Positions 34,371-42,623 of a DNA stretch of 64,000 bases are shown one piece after another. The notes under the pieces are model-generated. The model was not told where the DNA came from and did no database searches. It worked only from the letters and a program-made list of their open reading frames with translations. The translations under genes and the position numbers were made by a program. This stretch comes from Alphaproteobacteria bacterium (GTDB lineage: Bacteria; Pseudomonadota; Alphaproteobacteria; GCA-2731375): assembly GCA_030746295.1 (NCBI GenBank), contig JASLMY010000002.1:30060-94059 (forward strand). The letters run 5' to 3'. Numbering within the stretch: position 1 is the stretch's first letter; each line of letters opens with the position of its first letter.

Positions 34371-35354
34371 TCAGAGATCGAGGCCGCGCCGAGTCAGCGG
34401 CAGGCCGGCGAGCGCTAGGAAGAAGTAAGTGAAGAGGGTGTAGAGGAGGCCGGCCGCGAGCGCTTCCGCCGGTGCCGCCTGCCCGGCCAGCAGCACCGCC
34501 AGGGCCGCGTCCCGGGTGCCGATACCTGCGAAAGTGATGGGCAAGAGGCCGACGAAGATGGCGATCGGCATCGCCGCCGTGACTTGGACGAGACCCACAT
34601 CGGCGCCGACGCCCCGCAGCAACAGGGTCACGAGCAGCATCGTCAAGGCCCAGTGCAGAAGCGTGATGCCCGTGGCAGCGGCGAGAACGCCCGGACGGCG
34701 GCGAAAGACGTCGGCGGCGCCGGCGAAGCGGCCAAGGGCGCCGCGCCAGCCGGCGCGGAGCGGCAGCCGGTCGGCGCGTCCCGTCAGGGCCAGCACAGCG
34801 ACCAGCACCAGCACGACGAGACCGGCCAGAAGCGCCACCTCGCCGCGCCCCTGTGACAGCCCCGCCAAGGCGGCGGCGAGTGCCAGGACGGCGATGTCGA
34901 GGGCACGCTCGGCGACGATGCCGCCGAGCGCCGTGGCGCCCGCGCCCCGGCGCCTGAGCCCGTAAGCGCGGAGCGCGTCGCCGAGGCGGGCCGGCGAGAC
35001 GACGCTGATCGGGTGCACCCCCAGCATGATGACGAAACAGCGCCGCCAGGGGACGGCAACGCCGGTGGCGCCCAAGACGATGTGCCATCGCGTCGTCATG
35101 GTAAGCGGCAACAGGGCGGTCAGCGCCGCGGCGCCGAGCCAGGCTTCGGCCGGCAGACGGGCCAAGGCCCGGCCCACCGCCTCGGCATCGAAACGGGCCA
35201 GTAGCAAGCCCAAGACCAGCGCCGTCAAGGCCAGCAGGACGGCACCCCTCACCCGGCCCCGGCGCTCGCCCCAGCCGCTGAGCGAGAGGAGCGAGCGCTC
35301 CGCCGACGCTGGGGCGCCGACGGTCCGGTCGTTCTCAGGCGCGTCTTGCGTCAC
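34371..35354 (-). CDS. Lysylphosphatidylglycerol synthase transmembrane-type (UPF0104) membrane protein
   Basis: A 327-residue polytopic protein with seven to eight helices. The conserved pattern includes SPARLGDALRAYGLRRR near residues 120-136, ALGGIVAERALDIAVL, and PITFAGIGTRDAALAVLL, which identify the flippase-like AglD/UPF0104 family related to the membrane part of MprF. Such proteins act in lipid or lipid-linked sugar transport. It ends 9 bp from the convergent membrane-protein gene. Confidence 0.85.
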   Translation of the reverse strand: MTQDAPENDRTVGAPASAERSLLSLSGWGERRGRVRGAVLLALTALVLGLLLARFDAEAVGRALARLPAEAWLGAAALTALLPLTMTTRWHIVLGATGVAVPWRRCFVIMLGVHPISVVSPARLGDALRAYGLRRRGAGATALGGIVAERALDIAVLALAAALAGLSQGRGEVALLAGLVVLVLVAVLALTGRADRLPLRAGWRGALGRFAGAADVFRRRPGVLAAATGITLLHWALTMLLVTLLLRGVGADVGLVQVTAAMPIAIFVGLLPITFAGIGTRDAALAVLLAGQAAPAEALAAGLLYTLFTYFFLALAGLPLTRRGLDL

Positions 35355-35481
35355 CGACTAAAGCCTCCGGCGCCAACTTAGCGATTTCGCCACTGCCTGG
35401 GCAGGTCCTTGTCCGGGCCGTCCCGGGGCCATAGCCTGTTCCGACAGGCCGACGGCGACGGTGCCGTCTACGGATGGGGCG

Positions 35482-35646
35482 ATGGCGCGGAAGTTCAATA
35501 TCTGGGGTTGGCTCTTGTTCCTGGTCTCGGCCGGCTTCTTCATCGGCGCGAGCCTCCGGAACGGCGATCTGCTGAGCCTTCTCGGCGGCCTCTTCTTCTT
35601 CGCCGCCTGTATTCTCTTTCTAGTGCCGGTGCTGCGCCAGCACTAA
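35482..35646 (+). CDS. Small two-helix membrane protein
   Basis: A 54-residue protein, MARKFNIWGW to LFLVPVLRQH, with two hydrophobic helices separated by a short NGDLL turn. ATG 35482 has a GGGG stretch upstream. Its TAA overlaps the convergent radical SAM stop by 4 nt. The strong hydrophobic periodicity and charged ends make it a credible gene despite its size; I do not recognise the family. Confidence 0.6.
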   Translation: MARKFNIWGWLLFLVSAGFFIGASLRNGDLLSLLGGLFFFAACILFLVPVLRQH

Positions 35647-37136
35647 CCCGCGTGGACGTCGATCGGCGAGCGGGGGACGACGTCACGGGCCTTGGCGTAT
35701 ACCTTCTGATTGGGCGTCATGGTCAGGACCGAGAGGCCGGCCCGGACCTTGCGGCGGAACTCGCCGGCGCTGCGAATTCGCGCCACGTTGCGCATCACGT
35801 AGCCGGGGCGGAGATAGAAGCTCTTGTAACACTTCACCAGCATCCGGCGCAGCTCGTCGCGGCTGAAGTTCTCCTCCCAGACCGGCAACTCGTAACCGGG
35901 CGCCGGCGCCTCGGCGAACTTGCGCCAAACGTCTTCCTTGATGATGCCGCTCTCCAGGCCCTTCATGTAGATCTCGGTGCCGGGATAGGGGCAGAAGACG
36001 GTAAAGTGGGCGTAGTTGGGGTTCAGGTCCCGGGCCAAATTCATGGTGTCCTGGATGTCGGCGGCGGTCTCGGTCTGCTGGCCGATGATGAAATAGGCCA
36101 GCACTTCCAAGCCCGCGTCCTTGGTCCAGCCGACGGCGCGCCGGATCCGGGCAACGTCGGTGTTCTTACGGATCACCCGCAGCATCCGGTCGTTGCCCGA
36201 TTCGACGCCGTAGTGGATGCGGTCGCAGCCGGCCTCCGCCATGTGCTTCAGGAGATCCGGGTTGATCGTGTTGACGTGCGCGCGGACATCCCAGCGGAAG
36301 TCGAGCTTGCGGCGGATCAGCTCGTCGCAGAGCGCGTGCACTCGGTCCTTTCGGACCGTGAAAGTGTCGTCGTAAATGAAGGCCTCGTTGATGCCGAGGC
36401 CGATGCAGCTCTCGATCTCGTCGGCGATGTGCCCAGGCGAGCGCCAGCGGAAGCCCGACAGCACCGGCGAGAAGGGCCGGTCGCAGAAGGTGCAGCGGAA
36501 GGGACAGCCGCGGCTGGTAAACATCGTGGTGATGGTATCGTCGCGGCCCAGCAAAGATGTGTACATGCCGACGTCGAGCAGATGCCGGGCCGGAAAGCCC
36601 AGGGAATCGAGATCATCGGTGCTGGCTGCGATACCGTTGTTGACGGTGCGGCCGGCACTGTCCCGGTAGACGAGGCCCGGCACGTCGGCCCAACGTGCCG
36701 GTTCGCCAAGCGCGTCCAGGAAGGCCGTGAAAGCGATCTCGCCCTCGCCCTGCAACAGGAAGTCGACCTCCGGCAGGGCGATGGTCTCGTCGGGAAAGAG
36801 ATGCACATGCGGGCCGCCGAGGACGATTTTGGCCTCGGGCGCCACCTCGCGCACCGCCCGGCAGGTCAGGATCACGTCGATCAGCGTGAAGGTCATCGCC
36901 GTGATGCCGCAGACATCGAAGCTTCGCCGGGCGAGCTCGGCCCGAAGCTCGGGATAGCTCCAGCCCGGCGGCTGCGCGTCGAGTACCGATACCTGATGGG
37001 CGCTCTTCGCCTCCAGATAGCCGGCCAGCGACAACAGGCCCAAAGGCGGGTTGAAGCCCCGGTGCTTCTCGACGATCGCCGGGTTCTTGCCGATCAGCTC
37101 GTTGAATCGCGGCGGATTGATCAACAATACCTTCAA
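35643..37136 (-). CDS. B12-binding domain radical SAM protein
   Basis: A 497-residue enzyme. Residues about 1-135 form a cobalamin-binding-type domain (KVLLINPPRFNELIG, then GGPHVHLFPDE). The radical SAM core follows with SRGCPFRCTFCDRPF, whose Cys211, Cys215 and Cys218 hold the [4Fe-4S] cluster. Relatives methylate or rearrange unreactive carbons in lipids, hopanoids and antibiotics. I start at TTG 37136 because GGAGAAAG lies upstream and it overlaps the preceding small ORF as TTGA. Pairing with a GT2 suggests modification of an envelope lipid or sugar. Confidence 0.9.
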   Translation of the reverse strand: MKVLLINPPRFNELIGKNPAIVEKHRGFNPPLGLLSLAGYLEAKSAHQVSVLDAQPPGWSYPELRAELARRSFDVCGITAMTFTLIDVILTCRAVREVAPEAKIVLGGPHVHLFPDETIALPEVDFLLQGEGEIAFTAFLDALGEPARWADVPGLVYRDSAGRTVNNGIAASTDDLDSLGFPARHLLDVGMYTSLLGRDDTITTMFTSRGCPFRCTFCDRPFSPVLSGFRWRSPGHIADEIESCIGLGINEAFIYDDTFTVRKDRVHALCDELIRRKLDFRWDVRAHVNTINPDLLKHMAEAGCDRIHYGVESGNDRMLRVIRKNTDVARIRRAVGWTKDAGLEVLAYFIIGQQTETAADIQDTMNLARDLNPNYAHFTVFCPYPGTEIYMKGLESGIIKEDVWRKFAEAPAPGYELPVWEENFSRDELRRMLVKCYKSFYLRPGYVMRNVARIRSAGEFRRKVRAGLSVLTMTPNQKVYAKARDVVPRSPIDVHAG

Positions 37137-37267
37137 GGCGAGCTTTCTCCAGTTGTCGCGTTGCCGTCCGGCGGGCGCGCGCCCTGGCACGCCTCACCCA
37201 AGAGATATGGCGCCAGCGCCCCGATCGCCAAGTAGTCGCCGTCACAGATCGCCTGGCGCCGGCGCAT
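37133..37267 (-). CDS. Candidate 44-residue ORF coupled between GT2 and radical SAM genes
   Basis: A small frame, MRRRQAICDGDYLAIGALAP to NATTGESSP. Its ATG shares a base with the GT2 stop (TGATG) and its stop overlaps the radical SAM TTG (TTGA). That perfect junction on both sides is the main evidence; otherwise an unexplained 130-bp gap would break the operon. No family is recognised. It might be a short peptide, a leftover of a longer gene, or a translational relay. Confidence 0.45.
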   Translation of the reverse strand: MRRRQAICDGDYLAIGALAPYLLGEACQGARPPDGNATTGESSP

Positions 37268-38199
37268 CAGCGTTCCAAATGGTTCTCGACGCGCCGATTG
37301 ATCAGCTCGGCCAAGAGACCGACGCTGGCGACCTGGATCGACGTCATCACGATCACCAGCGTCGAGACGTCGGCCAGCTGGCCGAGGAACACGAGGCTGA
37401 AGGCGCCCCACAAGAGGGCGGCCAGAAACAGCAGTCCGGCAAACGGCATGAAGACCCTGAGCGGGGCGAAATAGAGCCCCATCATGACCACCAGGCGCAG
37501 AAACCTGAGGGTGTCGCGAATCGGCGAGATCTTCGAGCGGCCGACCCGCGCGTGGTAGTCGATCGGCTCGTAGGCGACCCGATAGCCGTTCACCAGCATC
37601 GCCAAGGTTATCGTCGTTGTGAACGAGAAGCCGTCGGGCAAGATCGGCAGAAAGCGCAGGACGACGTCGCGGCGGAAGACACGGAGGCCCGAGTTCACGT
37701 CGGGCACGCGTTGGCGGGCGATGAAGTTCACCATTCGGTTCAAGAACCACTTGGCGGGCTTGCGCACGAGCGGGATCTTCACCGTCGCACCGGTCCGCGC
37801 CCCCACCACCATGTCGAGATTCTCGTCCCGCAACCGTCGGCAGAGGTCGGCGATGCGCTCGTTCGGATAAGTGCCGTCGGCATCGGTGATGCAGACGAGG
37901 TCGGCCTCGGTGGCCAGAATGCCGGTCTTGAGCGCGGCGCCGTAGCCGCGCCTGACGTCATGACAAAGCACCGTGACGCCATTGGCGTTCGCCTGCGCCA
38001 GCGCCGACCGGGTGCCGTCGGTCGAACCGTCGTCGACGACGATCACCTGTGCCTCACCGAGGGCCGCGGCGGTTGGCGGCCGTGCCAGGCCGTCGACCAC
38101 GGCGCCGATGCCCTGCTCTTCGTTGTGGGCCGGAACGATGATGCTCAAGCTCGCGGCGACGGGCACCGCGACGGCTTGGCTTTGGCTGCCGTTCGCCAT
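37267..38199 (-). CDS. Family 2 glycosyltransferase with membrane anchor (DPM/ArnC-like)
   Basis: A 310-residue protein. The GT-A domain (about 18-225) has LSIIVPAHNEEQGIGAVV, VIVVDDGSTDGT and CITDADGTYPNERI, the last holding the DxD site, plus DVNSGLRVFRRDVV. Two hydrophobic segments near 235-290 anchor it in the membrane. This is the dolichol-phosphate mannosyltransferase-like plan that charges polyprenyl phosphate with a sugar. It is first of a three-gene coupled operon ending with the radical SAM enzyme. Confidence 0.92.
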   Translation of the reverse strand: MANGSQSQAVAVPVAASLSIIVPAHNEEQGIGAVVDGLARPPTAAALGEAQVIVVDDGSTDGTRSALAQANANGVTVLCHDVRRGYGAALKTGILATEADLVCITDADGTYPNERIADLCRRLRDENLDMVVGARTGATVKIPLVRKPAKWFLNRMVNFIARQRVPDVNSGLRVFRRDVVLRFLPILPDGFSFTTTITLAMLVNGYRVAYEPIDYHARVGRSKISPIRDTLRFLRLVVMMGLYFAPLRVFMPFAGLLFLAALLWGAFSLVFLGQLADVSTLVIVMTSIQVASVGLLAELINRRVENHLER

Positions 38200-38473
38200 G
38201 GTGTCGCCGCCGCCTAGGCCGCCTGCGGCGCGGGCGCGGCAAAACGACCGCGGCGGCGCGCGCCCGGCACCGTCATCGGCGGGATTTCGGCGGGAAAGCT
38301 CATGAAATCGCGCGTTCTTCCCGAATCTCTGGGTCTATCCAGCAACGTATCCAACACAAGACGATCCTCTTATATACCTAATCGGGTAGAAAAGGCCTCG
38401 CCATATAACAAAAGAGGTGAAAGCCGCAGGCGATTAGCGCTAGACTTCGAGCCTACGACCAAGGATTCGATAT
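38200..38473. promoter_or_regulatory. Divergent promoter region with an AT-rich core
   Basis: This 274-bp gap separates a minus-strand GT2 operon from a plus-strand small membrane gene. The part nearest the GT2 gene is GC-rich, while 38330-38420 is clearly AT-rich (CTTATATACCTAAT, CCATATAACAAAAG), the likely location of divergent promoters. No strong palindrome was seen. Confidence 0.4.
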
Positions 38474-38653
38474 ATGGGTAAGGCCCTCCTTATCGCCGTT
38501 CCATTGGTGGGTGCCATCCTACCGATCGTGGTGACGCAATTCTCCAAGGATGACGAGTTACGTAAGCTGGGCCGCGCCGTCGTCAAGTACGCGGTCGCGC
38601 TGCCCATCATCCTCGTCGCCGCCGTGATCGGCACGATCAGCTTCGTCGCCTGA
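38474..38653 (+). CDS. Small membrane protein, 59 residues
   Basis: A frame from ATG 38474 to TGA 38653 encoding MGKALLIAVPLVGAILPIVV, then a charged middle (SKDDELRKLGRAVVKY) and a second hydrophobic helix AVALPIILVAAVIGTISF. AAGGA lies eight bases before the ATG. The two-helix pattern with a basic/acidic linker and the dedicated AT-rich upstream region argue for a real gene. Function unknown. Confidence 0.65.
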   Translation: MGKALLIAVPLVGAILPIVVTQFSKDDELRKLGRAVVKYAVALPIILVAAVIGTISFVA

Positions 38654-38684
38654 GCGTCGAGCCCCCACCCGCCGCCGCGGCGGC

Positions 38685-39326
38685 TCAATGCGCCGCTCTC
38701 TCGGGCAGTGTGCCCCAGGTATACTCATAGTAGTACTCGAAGTCCGTGTAGCAGTGGCTGGGGCCACCTTTCAGATAACCGTCGATATGGGGTGCAAAGA
38801 GCCCCGAATGCTCGGCGACATAGGTGACGCGACCGGTCCGTGCCCCGGGGCCGACCCTGACGAGATTGCGGTAGTTGGCGCGTGGGCTGCTGCCCTGCGG
38901 CATCCAGTCCCAGAAGCCTATCTCCAGTTTCCCCTTGCGCACCTTGGCCTCGTAGTCGAGGTACATGGTCTCTCCCCGGCGAAGGTAAAGCGGGCTGATC
39001 CCGAGCGAAAGATGCGGCCCGTGGCGGTTGTTCATCTCGTCATAGAGCCAGTGGTCACAACGCTCGTCGGCGAAGCCCCAACCGGCAACGCCCGGCACGG
39101 CGGTGCGGTAGGCGAAGCCGCCGAGCCAGAGCACCAGGACCGCGGCGACCGAGACGGCGATTCGCACCCCGATGCGGCGATGGCGCTTCTCCTCGCGCTT
39201 GTGGTCCTGCCAGCGGCCGATCTGCTGGCTGATCCCGACTCGGTCCTGGGCGTCCATGAATTTCGGTAGGTCCGTCGTCGGTCGTTTCTTCGCCGTCTCC
39301 GCTGGCCTTTTGCCGAATCCTTTCAT
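38685..39326 (-). CDS. Single-pass membrane protein of unknown function
   Basis: A 213-residue protein with a basic cytosolic N-terminus (about 1-55), one transmembrane helix (IAVSVAAVLVLWLGGFAY, about 54-71) and an extracytoplasmic domain that includes CDHWLYDEMNNRHG and YLRRGETMYLDYEAKVRKG. Two cysteines in the outer domain could pair. GAGGCGAGCAC sits right before ATG 39326. I do not recognise the family. It is convergent with the 59-residue gene. Confidence 0.7.
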   Translation of the reverse strand: MKGFGKRPAETAKKRPTTDLPKFMDAQDRVGISQQIGRWQDHKREEKRHRRIGVRIAVSVAAVLVLWLGGFAYRTAVPGVAGWGFADERCDHWLYDEMNNRHGPHLSLGISPLYLRRGETMYLDYEAKVRKGKLEIGFWDWMPQGSSPRANYRNLVRVGPGARTGRVTYVAEHSGLFAPHIDGYLKGGPSHCYTDFEYYYEYTWGTLPERAAH

Positions 39327-39494
39327 GTGCTCGCCTCGGGTCTCCGGCAACCGTGCCGTGCCGATCTCAACACGTTGATTCTTAACAAATAATGCACTGT
39401 ATCACAGGACCGGTCCTGGTTCTCTGGGCGGTTCGGCGCTAGATTCGACCGAGAGACCATGGTGGCGACGGCAACGGGCCGGGGAGGAACAGGC

Positions 39495-40436
39495 ATGGAT
39501 AGCGTCGAAATCGTCGAGGTCGGCCCGCGAGACGGGGTGCAGTCGGTCGGCACCTGGATACCGACCGAGACAAAGGTCGCGTTGATCGAGGCCCTGATCG
39601 CCGCCGGCGTTCGCCGCCTCGAAGTCGGCTCCTTCATCAGCCCGAAGGCGATCCCGCAGATGCGCGACGGCGAAGCCGTGGTGCAAGCCCTGCCGCCCCA
39701 CCCGGGCGTCCGCAAGATGGCGCTGGTGCCCAATACCAAGGGGGCCCAGCGCGCCATCGCCGCCGGCATCGAGGAAATCATCTTCGTGATCTCGATGTCG
39801 GAGGCACACAACCAGAGCAACGTCCGCCGTCCGATCGCGCAGTCGCTGGAGGACCTGCGGCTGTTGTTGGAGGAGGTCGACGCCGAGGGCCGCCTCAGGA
39901 TGCGAATCGGTCTCGCCACCTCCTTCGACTGCCCCTTCGACGGCCGTGTCGCCGAGGCCCAGGTGCTGGCCAACGTCGAGCACATCGTCGCTATCCGCGA
40001 GGGCATGGAGCTGGTGTTGAGCGACACCACCGGGATGGCGATCCCGGCCCATGTTCGCGGTCTGGCGCAGACCTGCATCGAGCGTTTTGGCGGGGCGGCG
40101 AGCTTCGCCTTCCACGGCCACGACACCGCCGGCTTCTGCGTCGCCAACGTGCTGGCGGCACTGGAAGCGGGGATTCGGGTCTTCGACGGCTCGGTCGCGG
40201 GCTTGGGCGGCTGCCCCTTCGCGCCGGGTGCGACCGGCAACGTCGCTACCGAGGACCTGGTCTACCTCTTCCACCGCATGGGCCTCGACACCGGGATCGA
40301 CCTCGAGCGCTATCTCGAGGCCTGCGCGCTGGCCAAGGCGCTGCCCGACGGCGTCACCGGTGGCCACGCCGGCAAGATCCCGCTGGCGCGGTTGAGCCAG
40401 AGCCTCGCCGGCAGCGCCCGCGCCGCGGCCGAATAG
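39495..40436 (+). CDS. Hydroxymethylglutaryl-CoA lyase family protein
   Basis: A 313-residue HMGL-like TIM-barrel lyase. VEVGPRDGVQS carries the catalytic arginine and metal aspartate, FHGHDTAGF the metal histidines, and GLGGCPFAPGATGN the cysteine-bearing lid loop. HMG-CoA lyase splits HMG-CoA into acetyl-CoA and acetoacetate in leucine breakdown. Other leucine-degradation genes are not adjacent, so a related C-C lyase role in the nearby catabolic set is possible. GGAGGAACAGGC precedes ATG 39495. Confidence 0.9.
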   Translation: MDSVEIVEVGPRDGVQSVGTWIPTETKVALIEALIAAGVRRLEVGSFISPKAIPQMRDGEAVVQALPPHPGVRKMALVPNTKGAQRAIAAGIEEIIFVISMSEAHNQSNVRRPIAQSLEDLRLLLEEVDAEGRLRMRIGLATSFDCPFDGRVAEAQVLANVEHIVAIREGMELVLSDTTGMAIPAHVRGLAQTCIERFGGAASFAFHGHDTAGFCVANVLAALEAGIRVFDGSVAGLGGCPFAPGATGNVATEDLVYLFHRMGLDTGIDLERYLEACALAKALPDGVTGGHAGKIPLARLSQSLAGSARAAAE

Positions 40437-40445
40437 GCGCCCCGC

Positions 40446-40991
40446 TCAGTCGCGGATCGGGGCCGAGCCGACGCGGGGGTGCGGGCGGCCGCCGTCGGCG
40501 ACGGCCATGGCGAGGACGATCTCGTCGGCCAGCGGCGCATCGGCCACCTGTAGGGTCATGGTGTCGAAATGGTCGAACGACCAGACCTCGTCCTTGTGGC
40601 CGAGCGGCAGGTCGATGGCCGTGCCCGGCGCGCCCAGCTTGGCGTTGGACGGGATGATCGCGGCCCCGCCGCCGATCGCGTCCCGCATCGGCTTGCCGAG
40701 CTTGGGGTGCAGCATCGCCCCGCCGTGCTCCATATCGCCGTCCAGACCGACGATCGCCGCCTTGCCGTAGCTGACCGCCGGGCCCGCCAACAAGGCCACC
40801 GCCTCTCCCATCAACGCCTCGCCCAGCACACGACTGAGATCGAAGAGCATCGACAGATCTTCGGCATAGCTCCCGGCAAAGGGGTTGCGCACCACGGCCA
40901 ACGCCGCCACCCGTGTGATCGGCGAGCACTCGTGCCAATGACCGTCGGCGGTGATGGTCTCCTTGACGAAGAGCGTCTTTCGCGTCTGCAT
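40446..40991 (-). CDS. AA_synth (DUF1185) family protein
   Basis: A 181-residue protein of the amino acid synthesis/DUF1185 family. Blocks include KTLFVKETITADG, AVVRNPFAGSYAEDL, YGKAAIVGLDGDMEHGGAMLHPKLGKP and SFDHFDTMTLQVAD. The biochemical function is not established. It follows the ornithine cyclodeaminase gene by 2 bp and closes a four-gene catabolic operon. Confidence 0.82.
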   Translation of the reverse strand: MQTRKTLFVKETITADGHWHECSPITRVAALAVVRNPFAGSYAEDLSMLFDLSRVLGEALMGEAVALLAGPAVSYGKAAIVGLDGDMEHGGAMLHPKLGKPMRDAIGGGAAIIPSNAKLGAPGTAIDLPLGHKDEVWSFDHFDTMTLQVADAPLADEIVLAMAVADGGRPHPRVGSAPIRD

Positions 40992-40993
40992 GG

Positions 40994-41878
40994 CTATCCC
41001 TTTGCGTTCTCGTAGACCAGGCTGGCCGAGGCGACGTCCTCGATGGCCATGCCGAGGGACTTGAAAACCGTGATCTCGTCGGCCCGGGCCGGCTTGGTGC
41101 CGGCCAGCACCTCGCCGAGCTCGGCGTGGACCTCGCAGCCGGAGAGGATGACGTCGCCCGACTCGGTCCGGGCGCCCTCGTAGGAATCGACGACGACGAC
41201 GTTCGCCATCACCGCGTCGTCCAGCTCGCGCCAATCGGGACGGGGCGATCCGACGGCGTTGACGTGCGCCCCCGGCTTCAGCCAGGCGCCCTCGAGAATA
41301 GCTTCCTGCGCGCTGGTGCCGGTGACGATGACGTCGGCCTCGCGCACAGCCTCCTCGGCCGACATGACGACGCCGCCGTGTTCCTCGACGAAACGCTCGG
41401 CATTGGCCCGGGTCCGGTTCCAGACCCGAATTTCCTCGAAGTCGCGAACATGGGGCAGGACCTCGACATGGGCCCGGCCCTGAACGCCGGTGCCGAGGAT
41501 CGCCAGCACCTTGGCGTCGGGCGGGGCCATGACCTCGGTCGCCACGGCCGAGCAGGCCGCGGTCCGGATCTCGGTGATCCAAGTACCGTCCATGACCGCC
41601 AGCGGCTCGCCCGTCTCGGGCTTGAAGAGGGCGATCATCGCCATGTGCGCCGGCAGGTTCTGCTCGGCGTTATTGGGGTAGTAGGTCACCATCTTGATGC
41701 CCATGGCCGCGCCCGAGGCCGGCATGATGCCGAAGAAGCCGCCATGCTGGGGTATCATCTGGCGCACGGGCTGCTGCACCTTGCCGGCGGAGAAGTCGAT
41801 GAAGGCCCGACGCATGGCCTCTATCAGGTCCGGAATCTCGACATGCTTGCGTACTGCCGCTTCATCCAGGAACATCAT
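40994..41878 (-). CDS. Ornithine cyclodeaminase / alanine dehydrogenase family (mu-crystallin-like)
   Basis: A 294-residue NAD(P)-binding enzyme. GIKMVTYYPNN and GTWITEIRTAACSAVAT are the substrate-site blocks, and LAILGTGVQGRAHVEVL is the Rossmann motif. Members deaminate or reduce small amino and imino acids (ornithine, alanine, pyrroline-2-carboxylate). The ATG overlaps the RraA-like stop as ATGA. In this operon it likely handles the nitrogen of an amino- or imino-acid substrate. Confidence 0.9.
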   Translation of the reverse strand: MMFLDEAAVRKHVEIPDLIEAMRRAFIDFSAGKVQQPVRQMIPQHGGFFGIMPASGAAMGIKMVTYYPNNAEQNLPAHMAMIALFKPETGEPLAVMDGTWITEIRTAACSAVATEVMAPPDAKVLAILGTGVQGRAHVEVLPHVRDFEEIRVWNRTRANAERFVEEHGGVVMSAEEAVREADVIVTGTSAQEAILEGAWLKPGAHVNAVGSPRPDWRELDDAVMANVVVVDSYEGARTESGDVILSGCEVHAELGEVLAGTKPARADEITVFKSLGMAIEDVASASLVYENAKG

Positions 41879-42609
41879 GGCGTCGTCTCCCGCTCCTTGC
41901 GCCAGCTCTCGTACTCGGCCAGCGTCGCTTCGTTCGGTGGATAGGTGCCGGTGATCGAACTGCCGGCCTCGACCTTGGCCTTGAGGAAGGCTTCCAACGC
42001 CTCCTGCTCGGCCCCGTCACGGGCCACCTCGTCGGCCAACGCCCGCGGCACCACGACGACGCCGTCGCCATCGCCGACCAAAACGTCGCCCGGAAAGATG
42101 GCGACGCCGCCACAGCCGATCGGCCGCTCCAAGTCGGCACCGAAATGAATGTTGAGCGAGGCCGGTGCCGCGGCGCCGTTGCAGTAGACCGGCAGGCCGG
42201 TGGCGGCGACCGCCGCGGCATCGCGCACCGGCCCGTCCGAGACCAGGGCGGCAACGCCGCGCACCTTCAGGCGGGCCGCCAAGATGTCGCCGGCGACGCC
42301 GGCCTCGGTACGGCCGCGCCCGTCGATCACCAGCACCGAGCCCGACGGTGCCGCCTCGATCGCCTTCCTGGGCGGATAGTCGGGGTCGCCCAGGATCTCC
42401 GTCCGGCTCAAATCCTCGCGCATGGGGATGAAGCGCAGCGTGAAGGCCTCGGCGGCGAAGGGCGGCGTCTCGGACGTCAGCGGCCGGGCGGCGGCGATGT
42501 AGACCTGGCGCAAGCCGCGCTTCAGGAGCTGCATGGTCAAGCTCGCGGTGCTGATTTGCCCCAGCGTCTCCAAGGTGTCGGGGCCAAGCGCCGGTCGATC
42601 CGTTGCCAT
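41875..42609 (-). CDS. RraA-like / 4-hydroxy-4-methyl-2-oxoglutarate aldolase family protein
   Basis: A 244-residue protein of the RraA/HMG aldolase family. GSVLVIDGRGRTEAGVAGD and VAALVSDGPVRDAAAV carry the arginine and aspartate that bind metal and pyruvate in the class II pyruvate aldolases, so an aldolase or decarboxylase is more likely than an RNase E regulator. It lies 14 bp after the FAH-family gene and is coupled to the cyclodeaminase gene. Confidence 0.85.
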   Translation of the reverse strand: MATDRPALGPDTLETLGQISTASLTMQLLKRGLRQVYIAAARPLTSETPPFAAEAFTLRFIPMREDLSRTEILGDPDYPPRKAIEAAPSGSVLVIDGRGRTEAGVAGDILAARLKVRGVAALVSDGPVRDAAAVAATGLPVYCNGAAAPASLNIHFGADLERPIGCGGVAIFPGDVLVGDGDGVVVVPRALADEVARDGAEQEALEAFLKAKVEAGSSITGTYPPNEATLAEYESWRKERETTP

Positions 42610-42623
42610 GGCCTAGCCCTCCC

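Noticed and set aside
35409..37235. Long plus-strand open frame of over 600 codons opposite the radical SAM gene
   Set aside because: It mirrors the minus-strand radical SAM gene; the translation is rich in arginine, alanine and glycine with no motif, as expected for antisense of GC-rich coding DNA.
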